A stretch of 55,203 nucleotides of DNA from positions 1-55,203 of the forward strand of contig QHUY01000047.1 of NCBI GenBank assembly GCA_003223415.1, given 5' to 3'. Source of the stretch: Gemmatimonadota bacterium (lineage in GTDB: Bacteria > Gemmatimonadota > Gemmatimonadetes > Gemmatimonadales > GWC2-71-9). Of the stretch, positions 18,788 to 27,958 are shown piece by piece (position 1 is the first letter of the stretch; every line of letters begins with the position of its first letter). Position numbers and translations under genes: made by a program. The notes beneath the pieces were generated by a model. That model worked only from the letters and a program-made list of their open reading frames with translations. It was not told where the DNA came from and did not search any database.

Positions 18788-19504
18788 GTGGGGGCGCCGC
18801 TCGCCTACCCGCGCGCCCTGCTCAAGATCTCTGGCGAAGCGTTCGCCGGGGGCCGGGACTCCGGGATCGACTTCGGCGTGCTCGACCGCCTCACCGAGGA
18901 GCTCAAGAGCGTGGCGGCCGGCGGGGTACAGTTGGGCCTCGTCGTGGGGGGCGGGAACATCCTGCGCGGGGCCACCGCCAGCGAACAGGGGATGGACCGC
19001 GTCTCGGCCGACTACATGGGCATGCTGGCCACGGTGATCAACGCCCTGGCGCTCCAGGATATCCTGGAGAAGAAGGGGCTCGACACCCGCGTCATGACGG
19101 CGATCCGCATGGAGGAGCTGGCCGAGCCCTACATTCGGCGCCGCGCGGTGCGGCACCTGGAGAAGGGCCGGATCGTCATCTTCGCGGGCGGCACCGGAAA
19201 CCCGTACTTTTCCACTGATACGGCTGCGGTGCTGCGGGCCCTGGAGATCGAGGCCAAGGTCCTGATGAAGGCGACCAACGTGGACGGCATCTACACCGCC
19301 GATCCCAAGAAGCACCCGAAGGCGCGATTCATCCCCGAGCTGTCCTTCCAGGACGCCCTCGTGAAGGGGTACGCCGTGATGGATGCGAACGCGTTCGGGC
19401 TGTGCAAGGAGAACCGGCTGCCAATCGTGGTGTTCAACATCAACCAGCCCGGCGCGACGGCCAAAGTGCTGGCGGGCGAGCGCGTCGGCACGATCGTGCG
19501 ATGA
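18788..19504 (+). CDS. pyrH: UMP kinase
   Basis: Phosphorylates UMP to UDP in pyrimidine synthesis; a hexameric amino-acid-kinase-family enzyme typical of bacteria. GTG 18788 directly follows the tsf stop. 238 residues with [51 protein letters not shown] and [15 protein letters not shown]. The stop overlaps the frr start. The order tsf-pyrH-frr is conserved across bacteria. Confidence 0.96.
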   Translation: MGAPLAYPRALLKISGEAFAGGRDSGIDFGVLDRLTEELKSVAAGGVQLGLVVGGGNILRGATASEQGMDRVSADYMGMLATVINALALQDILEKKGLDTRVMTAIRMEELAEPYIRRRAVRHLEKGRIVIFAGGTGNPYFSTDTAAVLRALEIEAKVLMKATNVDGIYTADPKKHPKARFIPELSFQDALVKGYAVMDANAFGLCKENRLPIVVFNINQPGATAKVLAGERVGTIVR

Positions 19505-20055
19505 CCACGCTCGCGGATCACCTCAAGCAGGCGAAGCAGGCGATGGACAAGGCGGTGGAGGCGGTGAAGCGCGAGTTCGCCACCGTCCGCACCGGGAAGG
19601 CCACTACCTCGCTGCTGGACCTCGTGCGCGTCGAAGCCTACGGGAACGAGATGCCCCTCAACCAGGTGGCGAGCGTGGCCGCGCCGGAGCCTAAGCTCCT
19701 GACCATCCAGCCGTGGGACAAGAGCCTCGTCAAGGCTGTCGAGAAGGCGATCCTGGCCTCCGATCTCGGGCTCACCCCGTCGAACGACGGCAACATCATC
19801 CGCATTCCGCTGCCGCCACTCACGGAGGAGCGCCGCAAGGAGCTGGTGAAGGTCGTGCACAAGTTCGCCGAGGAAGGGCGCGTCGGCGTGCGCCGCGCCC
19901 GCACCGAAGCGATCAACCGGATCAAGAAGACCGAGCACGTCCCCGAGGACGACCAGAAGCACGCCGAGAAAGACGCGCAGAAGCTCCACGACGACCATAT
20001 GAAGCTCGTGGAAGAGCTGGTCAAAGCCAAAGAGGCGGAGATCATGGAGGTCTGA
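19501..20055 (+). CDS. frr: Ribosome recycling factor
   Basis: Splits post-termination ribosomes together with EF-G. ATG 19501 overlaps the pyrH stop as ATGA; the track start at 19402 is a shadow extension. 184 residues, the normal length. [79 protein letters not shown] and [14 protein letters not shown] are the expected core motifs. uppS begins one base after the stop. Confidence 0.97.
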   Translation: MTTLADHLKQAKQAMDKAVEAVKREFATVRTGKATTSLLDLVRVEAYGNEMPLNQVASVAAPEPKLLTIQPWDKSLVKAVEKAILASDLGLTPSNDGNIIRIPLPPLTEERRKELVKVVHKFAEEGRVGVRRARTEAINRIKKTEHVPEDDQKHAEKDAQKLHDDHMKLVEELVKAKEAEIMEV

Positions 20056-20056
20056 C

Positions 20057-20797
20057 ATGGGCGACGACCTCCTCGCACAGATCCGACTGGGGGGCGCGGT
20101 GCCGCGCCACGTCGCCATCATCATGGACGGTAACGGACGCTGGGCGCTCGACCGGCACCTGCCGCGCCCCCTGGGGCACCGCGCCGGCATGAACGCGGTG
20201 CGCGAGGTCGTGGAGGGGGCGATCGAGGCCGGCGTCGAGGTGCTCACGCTGTTCGCGTTTTCGGAGGAGAACTGGCAGCGACCCCCGACCGAGATTTCCG
20301 CCCTGATGGACCTGCTGGAGGAGTACATCGCGCGGGAGGTGGACGAGCTGCGCGAGCAAGGGGTGCGCGTGCACGTGCTCGGCGACCGCACGCGCCTCGT
20401 GCCCGGCGCGCGCGCCGCCGTCGAGCGCGTCGAGCACGACACGCGCGACGGTACGCGCCTCTCGCTCAACCTGTGCATCTCCTACTCGTCGCGGGCGGAG
20501 ATCGCGCGCGCGGCGCGGCTGCTCGCCGAACAGGTCCTCGCGGGGGCCACGAAGCTCGAGGATATCGACGAGGCGGCCGTGCAGGAGCAGCTGTATACGG
20601 CCCCGTGGCGCGACCCCGACCTCCTGATCCGTACCTCTGGCGAGCAGCGTCTTTCCAATTTCCTCCTGTGGCAGCTGGCGTACACCGAGCTCCTCATTAC
20701 GCCGGTGCTGTGGCCCGACTTCAGCCGCCGCCAACTGTTCGAGGCCATTCTCGACTACCAGCGGCGCGAGCGGCGCTTCGGCAAAGTCACGGCGTAA
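20057..20797 (+). CDS. uppS: Undecaprenyl diphosphate synthase (cis-prenyltransferase)
   Basis: Makes C55 undecaprenyl diphosphate, the lipid carrier for peptidoglycan, from FPP and IPP. 246 residues. Motifs are HVAIIMDGNGRWA (catalytic aspartate), GHRAGMNAVREVVEGA, LTLFAFSEENWQRP, ISYSSRAEI and DLLIRTSGEQRLSNFLLWQLAYTEL. ISYSSRAEI has Ser where many homologues have Gly (NYGGR), a mild variation. The operon continues into cdsA and dxr, joining isoprenoid and phospholipid precursor supply. Confidence 0.95.
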   Translation: MGDDLLAQIRLGGAVPRHVAIIMDGNGRWALDRHLPRPLGHRAGMNAVREVVEGAIEAGVEVLTLFAFSEENWQRPPTEISALMDLLEEYIAREVDELREQGVRVHVLGDRTRLVPGARAAVERVEHDTRDGTRLSLNLCISYSSRAEIARAARLLAEQVLAGATKLEDIDEAAVQEQLYTAPWRDPDLLIRTSGEQRLSNFLLWQLAYTELLITPVLWPDFSRRQLFEAILDYQRRERRFGKVTA

Positions 20798-21678
20798 TGA
20801 CCAGCAACCTGGCACAGCGCATCGCCGTCTCGGCGATTGCCATTCCGTTGGCGGTGGCCTTGATCCGCCTGGGCGGCTGGCCGCTCGCGGCGGCCATCGC
20901 CGTCCTGGGTGTGCTCGGCACGCGGGAGGTCTACGACCTCGCGCGGCGCCAGGGCATCGAGGCCGTGCCGCTGGTGGGCTACGCCGCGGCCGCAGCCATC
21001 CCGCTCGCCGCCTTCTGGGCCAAGGGCTCGGGGCGGCATTGGGCGGAACCCGCGCTGTACACGGGCGCCGTGTGGCTGATGGCGGTGCTGGTCACCGCCA
21101 TGGGGCGGGGCCCGGGCGCGCGTCCCCTCAGCGCCGTCGCCGTCACGGTCTTCGGGGCGCTGTACGCCTCGGGGCTGCTGTCGTTCCTCATCGTGATTCG
21201 GCACGGGAGGGAGGGAGCGGGGGGAGTCGGGAGCGACGGCGCCGACGCCGCGTGGCCCGCCACGTGGCTGGTGCTGCTGCCGCTCGCCCTCACCTGGATC
21301 GGCGACACGTGCGCGATGGCCACGGGGACCCTCCTCGGCGGCCCGAAGCTCGCGCCCGTGCTCTCGCCCCAGAAGACATGGGCCGGGGCCATCGGGGGCG
21401 CCGTCGGCGGGCTGGCGGCGGCATTGCTGATCGGACGCTTAATTCTGCCGCGGGTCGGCGTGCACTTGGGTGGTTGGCAGCTGGCCACGGTGGGAGGAGT
21501 GTTAGCGGTCGCAGGGCAGGTGGGAGACGTCGCCGAGTCGTTGCTCAAGCGCGAGGCAGGCGTGAAAGACTCGTCGACTCTGATCCCCGGCCATGGGGGC
21601 GTCCTGGACCGGCTGGACTCCCTCTACTTCGTGATCCCCTCGGCGGCCGGCTTGTACAGACTGTTCGGGATCGTATGA
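20797..21678 (+). CDS. cdsA: Phosphatidate cytidylyltransferase
   Basis: Integral membrane enzyme making CDP-diacylglycerol from phosphatidate and CTP. ATG 20797 overlaps the uppS stop (TAATG); the track start at 20473 lies within uppS and is rejected. 293 residues with about eight hydrophobic segments and the C-terminal signature SPQKTWAGAIGGAVGGL ... GDVAESLLKREAGVKDSSTLIPGHGGVLDRLDSL. A G-rich tract is read in frame as HGREGAGGVGSDGADAAW in a loop. The stop overlaps the dxr start as ATGA. Confidence 0.95.
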   Translation: MTSNLAQRIAVSAIAIPLAVALIRLGGWPLAAAIAVLGVLGTREVYDLARRQGIEAVPLVGYAAAAAIPLAAFWAKGSGRHWAEPALYTGAVWLMAVLVTAMGRGPGARPLSAVAVTVFGALYASGLLSFLIVIRHGREGAGGVGSDGADAAWPATWLVLLPLALTWIGDTCAMATGTLLGGPKLAPVLSPQKTWAGAIGGAVGGLAAALLIGRLILPRVGVHLGGWQLATVGGVLAVAGQVGDVAESLLKREAGVKDSSTLIPGHGGVLDRLDSLYFVIPSAAGLYRLFGIV

Positions 21679-22750
21679 GTGTCGGCGTCGCCATCCTCGG
21701 CTCTACCGGCTCCATCGGTTCCGCGTCGTCGCGCTCACGGCGCACTCGAACCAGGACCTGCTCGCCCGGCAGGCCGACGAATGGCGGCCGGCCTACGTCG
21801 GGCTCGTCAACGGCGGGACTGGGGGCTCGGGCGCCGGCTGCCTCGTGGAGGCTGCGACCCATCCCGACGCCCGCATCGTGGTGAACGGGATCGTCGGCGC
21901 GGCGGGGCTGGAGGCGACCCTCGCGGCGCTGCGGGCCGGCAAGCGCGTGGCGCTCGCCAACAAAGAAACCCTCGTCATGGCTGGTGAACTGGTGACACGT
22001 GCCGCACGCGACGGGGGCGGGGAAATCGTCCCCGTGGACTCCGAGCACAGCGCCGTGCTGCAGTGCCTCACCGGCCGGCGGCCTGCCGAGCTGGCCCGCC
22101 TCATTCTCACCGCGTCCGGCGGGCCGTTCCGCACGTGGACGCCTGAGCGTGTGGCGGGCGCCACCGTGGAGGAGGCGTTGCGCCACCCCACCTGGAAGAT
22201 GGGAAAGAAGATCACCGTGGATTCGGCGACGCTCGTCAACAAGGCCCTCGAGGTGATCGAGGCACACTTCTTCTTCGGCGTCGGGTACGATCAGGTCGAG
22301 GTTGTGGTTCATCCCCAGTCCATCGTGCACGCGTTCTGCGAATTCGTGGACGGCTCCGTGCTGGCGCAGGTGGGTTTCCCGACCATGGAGCTCCCCATCC
22401 TGTATGCCCTGACGCACCCCGAGCGGGTCCCCGACGCCGGGACACGGCGCTTCGATCCCGTGGCGGCGGGCAGCCTCACGTTCGAGACGGTCTCCCCGGA
22501 GTTGTTCCCCGCATACGCTCTGGGTCGGGCAGCGGCGCGCACGGGGGGCACGGCCCCGGCCGTCTTCAACGCCGCGAACGAGGTGGCCGTGCAGCTCTTC
22601 CTGGAGGGCAAGATCCGGTTCGGGCAGGTCGCTGACATCATCGGTAGTGTGCTCGGAACGTCCCGGACCAGCGATGCGGGCACGCTGGCCGGCGTGCTGG
22701 CGGCGGACGCCGAGGCGCGGCGGCTGGCGCAGGAGGCCGCGTGCTCCTGA
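21675..22750 (+). CDS. dxr: 1-deoxy-D-xylulose 5-phosphate reductoisomerase, frame broken by a short deletion
   Basis: Second enzyme of the MEP isoprenoid pathway. From ATG 21675 the start MSVGVAILGSTGSIGS is the expected NADPH-binding N-terminus. The frame is then lost. In the other frame RFRVVALTAHSNQDLLARQADEWRPAYVGLV follows and continues to 22750 (ANKETLVMAGEL, PVDSEHSAVLQCL, LTASGGPFR, HPTWKMGKKITVDSATLVNKALEVIEAHFFF). About 12 residues between GSIGS and the RFRVVAL strand (the alpha1 helix) are missing. The junction ATCGGTTCCGCG fits a deletion between two GGTTCC copies. The track ORF 21845-22750 covers only the intact part. As written the protein would be inactive; an assembly or replication deletion is likely. 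Confidence 0.88.
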
Positions 22751-24111
22751 CCCTCGCGGCGTTCATCGTCGTCATCGGCGTGCTGATCTTCGTGCACGAG
22801 GCGGGGCACTTCCTCGCCGCCAAAGCCGTCGGCGTTCAGGTGCTGCGGTTCTCACTCGGCTTCGGGCGCCCGCTCCTGGCCTGGCGCCGCGGCGAAACGG
22901 AGTACTGGGTCTCCTGGCTGCCGATCGGCGGATACGTGAAAATGGCCGGGTTGGAGGACGAGGGGATGGCGGGGGACCTGGAAGGCGGCCGGTCGGGCGT
23001 ACCGATTGATCCGGCCCGGGCGTTCGACCGCCGGCCGGTGTGGGCGCGGGCGCTCGTCCTCGTGGCAGGCGTGGGGATGAACGTGATCCTTGCCTTCGTG
23101 GTGTACGCGACGCTCGCCGGCACGGTGGGGGTGAGCCGAACGAACACGACCCAGGTGGACACCGTCTGGTCCTCGGTGCTGCCCCCAGGCGCCGGTGCGC
23201 TGGGCACGCTGCGCCGCAGGGAGCGCATCGTGGCCATCAACGGAGACTCCGTGCGGACCTGGGAGGCCGTCGAGGCGAGGCTCGCCACCGCGCCGGGGCC
23301 GCTCCGGATCAGCGTCGCGGGGCGATCGACGCCCATCGTGGTGGACGTGCCACGCGAACAGGAAGCCCGGGGGGCCTTGATCCGCGCAATCGACTACTAC
23401 TTCCCGCCGCGAATCGAGAGCGTGCAACCGGGCCTCCCCGGTGATCGGGCCCGCCTCAAGCCCGGCGACCTCGTCGTGCGCGCGAACGGGGACACGGTCG
23501 AGTCGTGGCTGCAGTTTACCCGCATCATCCGGGGGAGCGTCCACCGTCCCGTGGAGGTGAGGGTGGTGCGCGATGGTCACCCCCTGACCGTCGTGATCGT
23601 GCCGGAGCGCCGCTACGGGCTGGATCCGCACACCGAGCAGGACGTCGCCTACGGCTTCGCCGGCATCGGCGTGGTGACGCCGGTGAGCCATCAGCGCTTC
23701 GGCCTGCTCGGTGCGGTCGCCGTCGGGGCACGAACGACCGCCAGCTCCGCGGGCCTGATCGTGTCGATCTTGAAGGGCCTCGTCAGCGGCGAGCTGTCGG
23801 TCCGTCAACTGGGTGGCCCGATCGCCATCGGCCAGCAGTCGGGGCAGGCGGCGCGCCAGGGGTGGGACGTGTTCCTGTCCTTCCTGGCGCTGATCTCGGT
23901 CAACTTGGCGGTGCTCAACCTGCTTCCCGTACCGATTCTGGACGGCGGCCAGCTGGTGTTTCTCGCCGCCGAGGCGATTCGCCGCCGACCGCTGTCACTG
24001 ACCCTGCGTCTGCGCTTGACCCAGGTCGGGTTCGTCCTGATCGTCGCGCTGATGCTCCTGGCGACCTCCAACGACCTGATCCGCTTGTTCGACAGTGTTT
24101 TCGGCCGTTAA
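22741..24111 (+). CDS. rseP: RseP-type site-2 zinc metalloprotease
   Basis: Intramembrane protease that cleaves anti-sigma factors and similar membrane substrates. GTG 22741 overlaps the dxr end by 10 bases. 456 residues. The zinc motif HEAGH is at residues 19-23 in the first membrane helix, two PDZ-like domains lie in the middle (GTLRRRERIVAINGDSVRTWEAVEARL and DRARLKPGDLVVRANGDTVESW), and NLLPVPILDGGQLVFL provides the third zinc ligand near the end. The dxr-rseP order is widespread. The 3' end overlaps the next small gene. Confidence 0.94.
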   Translation: MLLTLAAFIVVIGVLIFVHEAGHFLAAKAVGVQVLRFSLGFGRPLLAWRRGETEYWVSWLPIGGYVKMAGLEDEGMAGDLEGGRSGVPIDPARAFDRRPVWARALVLVAGVGMNVILAFVVYATLAGTVGVSRTNTTQVDTVWSSVLPPGAGALGTLRRRERIVAINGDSVRTWEAVEARLATAPGPLRISVAGRSTPIVVDVPREQEARGALIRAIDYYFPPRIESVQPGLPGDRARLKPGDLVVRANGDTVESWLQFTRIIRGSVHRPVEVRVVRDGHPLTVVIVPERRYGLDPHTEQDVAYGFAGIGVVTPVSHQRFGLLGAVAVGARTTASSAGLIVSILKGLVSGELSVRQLGGPIAIGQQSGQAARQGWDVFLSFLALISVNLAVLNLLPVPILDGGQLVFLAAEAIRRRPLSLTLRLRLTQVGFVLIVALMLLATSNDLIRLFDSVFGR

Positions 24112-24481
24112 AGCGACCCTCGAGTCCTATGTGGCGGGGCGCGTCCCGCCCGAGCGTGTCGTCGCCGTGGTCGCGGAGGTCTACTACCGGGAAACGGGAA
24201 GCGGGAAACGGGAAACGTGGCAGCCGCTGATGGACGTCATTGAGCGGGCCCACCCGGGTGTCATCCGGCTGGCTGGAATCGCCGCCCCACCCGGATTCGC
24301 CGTCGAGCTCACCGAGCGGCCGTTTCCGAAGCAGTACGAGGCCGACTTGAAGCGGGCGGCCGAAGCGATCCTGCTGACGCTCGGGGAGTCCGGACGCGAG
24401 ATGGGAGACGGGAGGCGTCGGCCGGGCCTCGTCGGTCGTCTCACGGACGCCGTGCGCCGACTCTTCAGCGCATCAACTTGA
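24095..24481 (+). CDS. Small protein of unknown function after rseP
   Basis: 128 residues from GTG 24095, overlapping rseP by 17 bases and, tail to tail, the minus-strand kinase by 17 bases. No signal peptide or membrane helix. The sequence FPKQYEADLKRAAEAILLTLGE looks helical, and HPGVIRLAGIAAPPGFAVELTERPF is the most family-like part. Two stretches come from heptamer repeats: YRETGSGKRET (24188-24215) and REMGDGRRR (24401-24414). I do not recognise the family. Position and overlap suggest translational coupling to rseP. Confidence 0.65.
   Translation: MFSAVKATLESYVAGRVPPERVVAVVAEVYYRETGSGKRETWQPLMDVIERAHPGVIRLAGIAAPPGFAVELTERPFPKQYEADLKRAAEAILLTLGESGREMGDGRRRPGLVGRLTDAVRRLFSAST
24188..24215 (+). 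repeat. Heptamer repeat (4 units)
   Basis: CGGGAAA-CGGGAAG-CGGGAAA-CGGGAAA inside the small gene after rseP, encoding a charged RETGSGKRET stretch. A second, two-unit array of a different heptamer (ATGGGAG-ACGGGAG) lies at 24401-24414 in the same gene. Confidence 0.8.
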
Positions 24482-25460
24482 CCACCAGCGCGATCAGGAG
24501 CAACAGGCCCACCCCCACCCCGGCGATCAGCATCCACGCCGTCCGCGATCGCTGGCGCCGCTGCCCCGTGATCGCCAGCAGTTGCCCGCTGCCGATCGGT
24601 GCCGCGCCCACGTCGGTCGTCGCCCGGCGCTTATCCGACACCTCGTGTAGGTCGGCCAGGAGCTCCGCGGCGCTCCTGTAGCGATCGTCGGGGTGCTTGG
24701 CCAGACACTTGAGCACCACCCGCTCGAAGCGCTTGGACAGGTCTGCCCGCTTCTTGCGCAGCGGGGGCGGCGAATCCTCCACGTGCATCCGGGCCAGCTC
24801 GAACCAATCGGTCGACGTGAACGGCACCTCGCCGGTCGCGGCCTTGTAGAGCGTCACCCCGAGGGCGTAGAAGTCGACGCGCTGGTCGAGGGGGCGGCCC
24901 TGGGCTTGCTCCGGGGACAGGTAGTGCGGCGTGCCGATCGTCATGTTGACGCCGGTCGAAGCCACATAGCCCGAGACGGCGCGGGCGATGCCGAAGTCGG
25001 TGATCACGGCGCTGCCATCGGAGCGGATCAGGACGTTGTCGGTCTTCAGGTCGCGGTGGATGACGCCCTGCGTGTGGGCGAAGCCAAGCGCCTGCGCGAG
25101 GTCGAGGGCCAGGCGGACGATGTCGGCCTCGGGCAGTGGCCCTTCGCGGGCGATCCGCGCGCCCAGGCTGTCGGCGCAGAGGTCCATCGCGAAGTAGACG
25201 TTGCGGCCGCTCTTGCCGACGGAGCGGATGTGGATGATGTTCGGATGCTGCAGGTGAGCCGCGGTCTCCGCCTCGTTACGGAACCGCGACTCGAACTGGG
25301 GATCGCCCGCGTAGCGGGGCTTCAAGACTTTGACCGCGACCGGCGTGCCGTCGGCCTCGCGACCCGCGAACACCCAGGCAAAGCCGCCCTGGCCGAGCAG
25401 CCGTTCCAACTGGTAGGGGCCGAGCGAGTGGCCGACGAGATCCGTGGGCGCGTGGGTCAC
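24465..25460 (-). CDS. Membrane-anchored Ser/Thr protein kinase
   Basis: Hanks-type (PknB-like) kinase of 331 residues, start GTG 25460. Kinase domain residues ~16-275: glycine loop LLGQGGFAWVF, VAVKVLK with the catalytic lysine at about residue 44, HRDLKTDN catalytic loop, DFGIA, GTPHYLSPEQAQG activation-loop end, and DDRYRSAAELLADL. A single C-terminal membrane helix (WMLIAGVGVGLLLLIALVV) ends the protein with only a few residues outside, so it has no external sensor domain. It is alone on the minus strand, divergent from rpsO and convergent with the small gene. Substrates cannot be deduced. Confidence 0.93.
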   Translation of the reverse strand: MTHAPTDLVGHSLGPYQLERLLGQGGFAWVFAGREADGTPVAVKVLKPRYAGDPQFESRFRNEAETAAHLQHPNIIHIRSVGKSGRNVYFAMDLCADSLGARIAREGPLPEADIVRLALDLAQALGFAHTQGVIHRDLKTDNVLIRSDGSAVITDFGIARAVSGYVASTGVNMTIGTPHYLSPEQAQGRPLDQRVDFYALGVTLYKAATGEVPFTSTDWFELARMHVEDSPPPLRKKRADLSKRFERVVLKCLAKHPDDRYRSAAELLADLHEVSDKRRATTDVGAAPIGSGQLLAITGQRRQRSRTAWMLIAGVGVGLLLLIALVVKLMR

Positions 25461-25469
25461 GGAATGGGC

Positions 25470-25498
25470 TTTACAAAGGGTTGGGGTGCCTCTAACTT
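25470..25498 (+). promoter_or_regulatory. Sigma-70 promoter for rpsO-pnp
   Basis: TTTACA (25470-25475), a 17-base spacer, then TAACTT (25493-25498), in the 71-base divergent gap between the kinase and rpsO. A start near 25505 would leave a ~27-base leader before ATG 25532. Confidence 0.7.
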
Positions 25499-25531
25499 AC
25501 GCCGCTACCAACGATTAGGGAACTCTGGGTC

Positions 25532-25789
25532 ATGTACGACAAGACGACGCCGGTTCGGAAGTACGGGCAGCACGACAAGGACACTGGGTCCACGCCGGTG
25601 CAGGTCGCGCTGCTCACCGAGCGGATCAACAGTCTCACCGATCACTTCCGGGTGCACGCGAAAGACTACCACGGGCAGCGCGGCTTGCTGAAGATGGTGA
25701 GTCAGCGGCGCCGCCTGCTGGAGTATCTGAAGCGGACCGACCTGGCACGGTATCGGCAGCTCCTCGACGAGCTGGGACTCCGCCACTAG
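25532..25789 (+). CDS. rpsO: Ribosomal protein S15
   Basis: Small-subunit protein that binds helix 22 of 16S rRNA. 85 residues, slightly short of the usual 88-89. [76 protein letters not shown] covers the full conserved core, including the HxxDxHxxRGL-like segment. pnp follows after an 83-base gap with a hairpin, the common rpsO-pnp operon. Confidence 0.97.
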   Translation: MYDKTTPVRKYGQHDKDTGSTPVQVALLTERINSLTDHFRVHAKDYHGQRGLLKMVSQRRRLLEYLKRTDLARYRQLLDELGLRH

Positions 25790-25810
25790 ATGATCAAGGC
25801 GTCGCGCGGG

Positions 25811-25845
25811 GCGCCCCGGGAAGAGCACCGGGGCGCTCGGCGTGT
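25811..25845 (+). terminator. Hairpin between rpsO and pnp
   Basis: GCGCCCCGG (25811) and CCGGGGCGC (25828) form a 9-bp stem with an eight-base loop; TCGGCG and then TGTTTT follow. It may be a partial terminator or, as known for E. coli rpsO-pnp, an mRNA processing site used in PNPase autoregulation. The sequence alone does not decide. Confidence 0.55.
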
Positions 25846-25872
25846 TTTCCTGTGCTCTAGACAGGCCCAACG

Positions 25873-27951
25873 GTGAAGCACGTCGAACGTAGTTTCGCCG
25901 GCCGGACCCTCAAGCTCGAGGCGGGCCGGCTCGCCAAGCAGGCTGCCGGGGCCTGCCTCCTCCAGTACGCCGACACCGTGGTGCTGGCGACGGTGACGGT
26001 GTCCGACACCCTCAGCACCCTGCCGTTCTTCCCCCTGACCGTCGAATACCGCGAGAAGAGCTACGCCGCCGGGAAGATCCCCGGCGGCTTTCTCAAGCGA
26101 GAGGGTCGCCCCTCCGACGAAGAGGTCCTCTCGGCGCGGGTGACGGACCGCTCCATCCGCCCGCTCTTCCCCGAGGGGTTCAAGAACGAGGTTCAGGTGT
26201 TCGTCTACGTCCTCTCCGCCGACCAGGAGAACGACGCCGATGTGCTCGGCGTGACGGCGGCTTCCGCGGCGCTTTCCATGTCGAAAGTGCCCTGGACCGG
26301 GCCGATCGCCGCGGTGCGCGTGGGCCGGGTCGAAGGGGCGTGGATCCTCAACCCCACCTTCCAGCAACTCGAGTTCAGCGACGTGGACATGGTGGTGTCC
26401 GGTTCGCGCGACTCGATCGTCATGGTGGAGGGCGGGGCGCTCGAGCTGACCGAGGCGGAGATCGTCCACGGGCTCGAGGTGGCCCAGAAGGGCATCCGCG
26501 AGCTGCTCGACGCCGAGGAAGAGCTGGTGGCCGAGATGCGGCAGCCGAAGATGGAGTGGACCAAGGCCGAGGCGCCGGCCGAGCTGGTGGCGCGCGTGAA
26601 GGCCCTCGCCGAGCCGCGGGTGGCCGAGGCACTGAACCTGCCGGAAAAGTCGGAGCGGGCCCAGGCGCTGGCGGCCCTCAAGGCGACGATCCAGGAACAG
26701 CTCGCGGCCGAGTTCCCGGACAACGTGAAGGCCGTCGCGAGCGCCATCGAGGAAATCGAGTACCGCACGATGCGTGATCAAGTCCTGACGCACGGCGAGC
26801 GGGTGGACGGGCGCGACCTCGATACGGTGCGGCCGATCAGCAGCGAAGTCGGCGTGCTGCCGCGCACCCACGGCTCGGCGCTGTTCACGCGCGGCCAGAC
26901 GCAGGCGCTCGTGTCGGTGACCCTGGGGACGGTAAGCGACGAGCAGCGGATCGACTCGATCGACGTGGCGCAGGAGGTCACCAAGTCCTTCATGCTGCAC
27001 TACAACTTCCCGCCGTTCTCGACCGGCGAGGTCAAGCCGATCCGCGGCACCTCGCGGCGCGAAGTGGGACACGGGGCGCTGGCCGAGCGGGCGCTGCAGG
27101 CCCTGCTCCCTCCCTATGAGCAGTTCCCCTACACCATCCGCATCGTGTCGGACATCCTCGAGTCGAATGGCTCGTCGTCGATGGCGACCGTTTGCGGCGG
27201 CTCGCTCGCGCTGTTCGACGCCGGCGTACCGATGACGGCCGCCTGCGCCGGCGTGGCCATGGGCCTGATCAAGGAGGGCGACCGCGTGGCGGTGCTCACC
27301 GACATCCTGGGCACCGAGGATCATCTGGGCGACATGGACTTCAAGGTCGCCGGCACGCGGGCCGGGGTGACCTCGATCCAGATGGACATCAAGATCGAGG
27401 GGCTCGGCTCTCAGATCATCGGGGAGGCGCTGGAGAAGGCCAAGAAAGCCCGGCTGCACATCCTCGACATCATGGACAAGGCGATCCCGCAGCCGCGGTC
27501 GCAGCTGTCCAAATACGCGCCGCGCATCATCACGATCCAGATCCCCGTGGCCAAGATCGGCGATCTCATCGGGCCCAAGGGGAAGACGATCCGCAGTATC
27601 CAGGAGCAGACCGGCGCCGAAATCAACGTGGACGACAGCGGCCTCGTGACGATCTCCGCGGTGGGCGAGGGCGGCGAGCGGGCGCGCGATATCATCGCCG
27701 GGATGATCCAGACGCCCGAAGTTGGCAAAGTATACGAAGGGCTCGTGAAGAGCACGACGGCGTTCGGCGCCTTCATCGAGATCCTGCCGGGCGTGGAAGG
27801 GCTCCTCCACATCTCCGAGCTGCAACACGGCCGCACCGAGCGCACCGAGGACGTGGTCAAGAAGGGAGATCACGTGCAGGTGAAGCTCCTGGAGGTCGAC
27901 GAGCGCGGCCGGATGCGGCTGTCCCGGAAGGCGCTGCTCGAGAAGCGGTAG
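25873..27951 (+). CDS. pnp: Polyribonucleotide nucleotidyltransferase (PNPase)
   Basis: 3'-5' phosphorolytic exoribonuclease of the mRNA-decay machinery. Start GTG 25873. 692 residues: the first RNase PH domain (FPLTVEYREKSYAAGKIPGGFLKREGRPS), a helical linker, the second RNase PH domain (GHGALAERALQALLP, ILESNGSSSMATVCGGSLALFDAGVP, KVAGTRAGVTSIQMDIKIEGL), a KH domain (IGDLIGPKGKTIRSIQEQTGAEI) and a C-terminal S1 domain (GKVYEGLVKSTTAFGAFIEILPGVEGLLHISEL). All domains are present. The large minus-strand ORF over the same bases is a codon-bias shadow. Confidence 0.97.
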   Translation: MKHVERSFAGRTLKLEAGRLAKQAAGACLLQYADTVVLATVTVSDTLSTLPFFPLTVEYREKSYAAGKIPGGFLKREGRPSDEEVLSARVTDRSIRPLFPEGFKNEVQVFVYVLSADQENDADVLGVTAASAALSMSKVPWTGPIAAVRVGRVEGAWILNPTFQQLEFSDVDMVVSGSRDSIVMVEGGALELTEAEIVHGLEVAQKGIRELLDAEEELVAEMRQPKMEWTKAEAPAELVARVKALAEPRVAEALNLPEKSERAQALAALKATIQEQLAAEFPDNVKAVASAIEEIEYRTMRDQVLTHGERVDGRDLDTVRPISSEVGVLPRTHGSALFTRGQTQALVSVTLGTVSDEQRIDSIDVAQEVTKSFMLHYNFPPFSTGEVKPIRGTSRREVGHGALAERALQALLPPYEQFPYTIRIVSDILESNGSSSMATVCGGSLALFDAGVPMTAACAGVAMGLIKEGDRVAVLTDILGTEDHLGDMDFKVAGTRAGVTSIQMDIKIEGLGSQIIGEALEKAKKARLHILDIMDKAIPQPRSQLSKYAPRIITIQIPVAKIGDLIGPKGKTIRSIQEQTGAEINVDDSGLVTISAVGEGGERARDIIAGMIQTPEVGKVYEGLVKSTTAFGAFIEILPGVEGLLHISELQHGRTERTEDVVKKGDHVQVKLLEVDERGRMRLSRKALLEKR

Positions 27952-27958
27952 CCGGACG

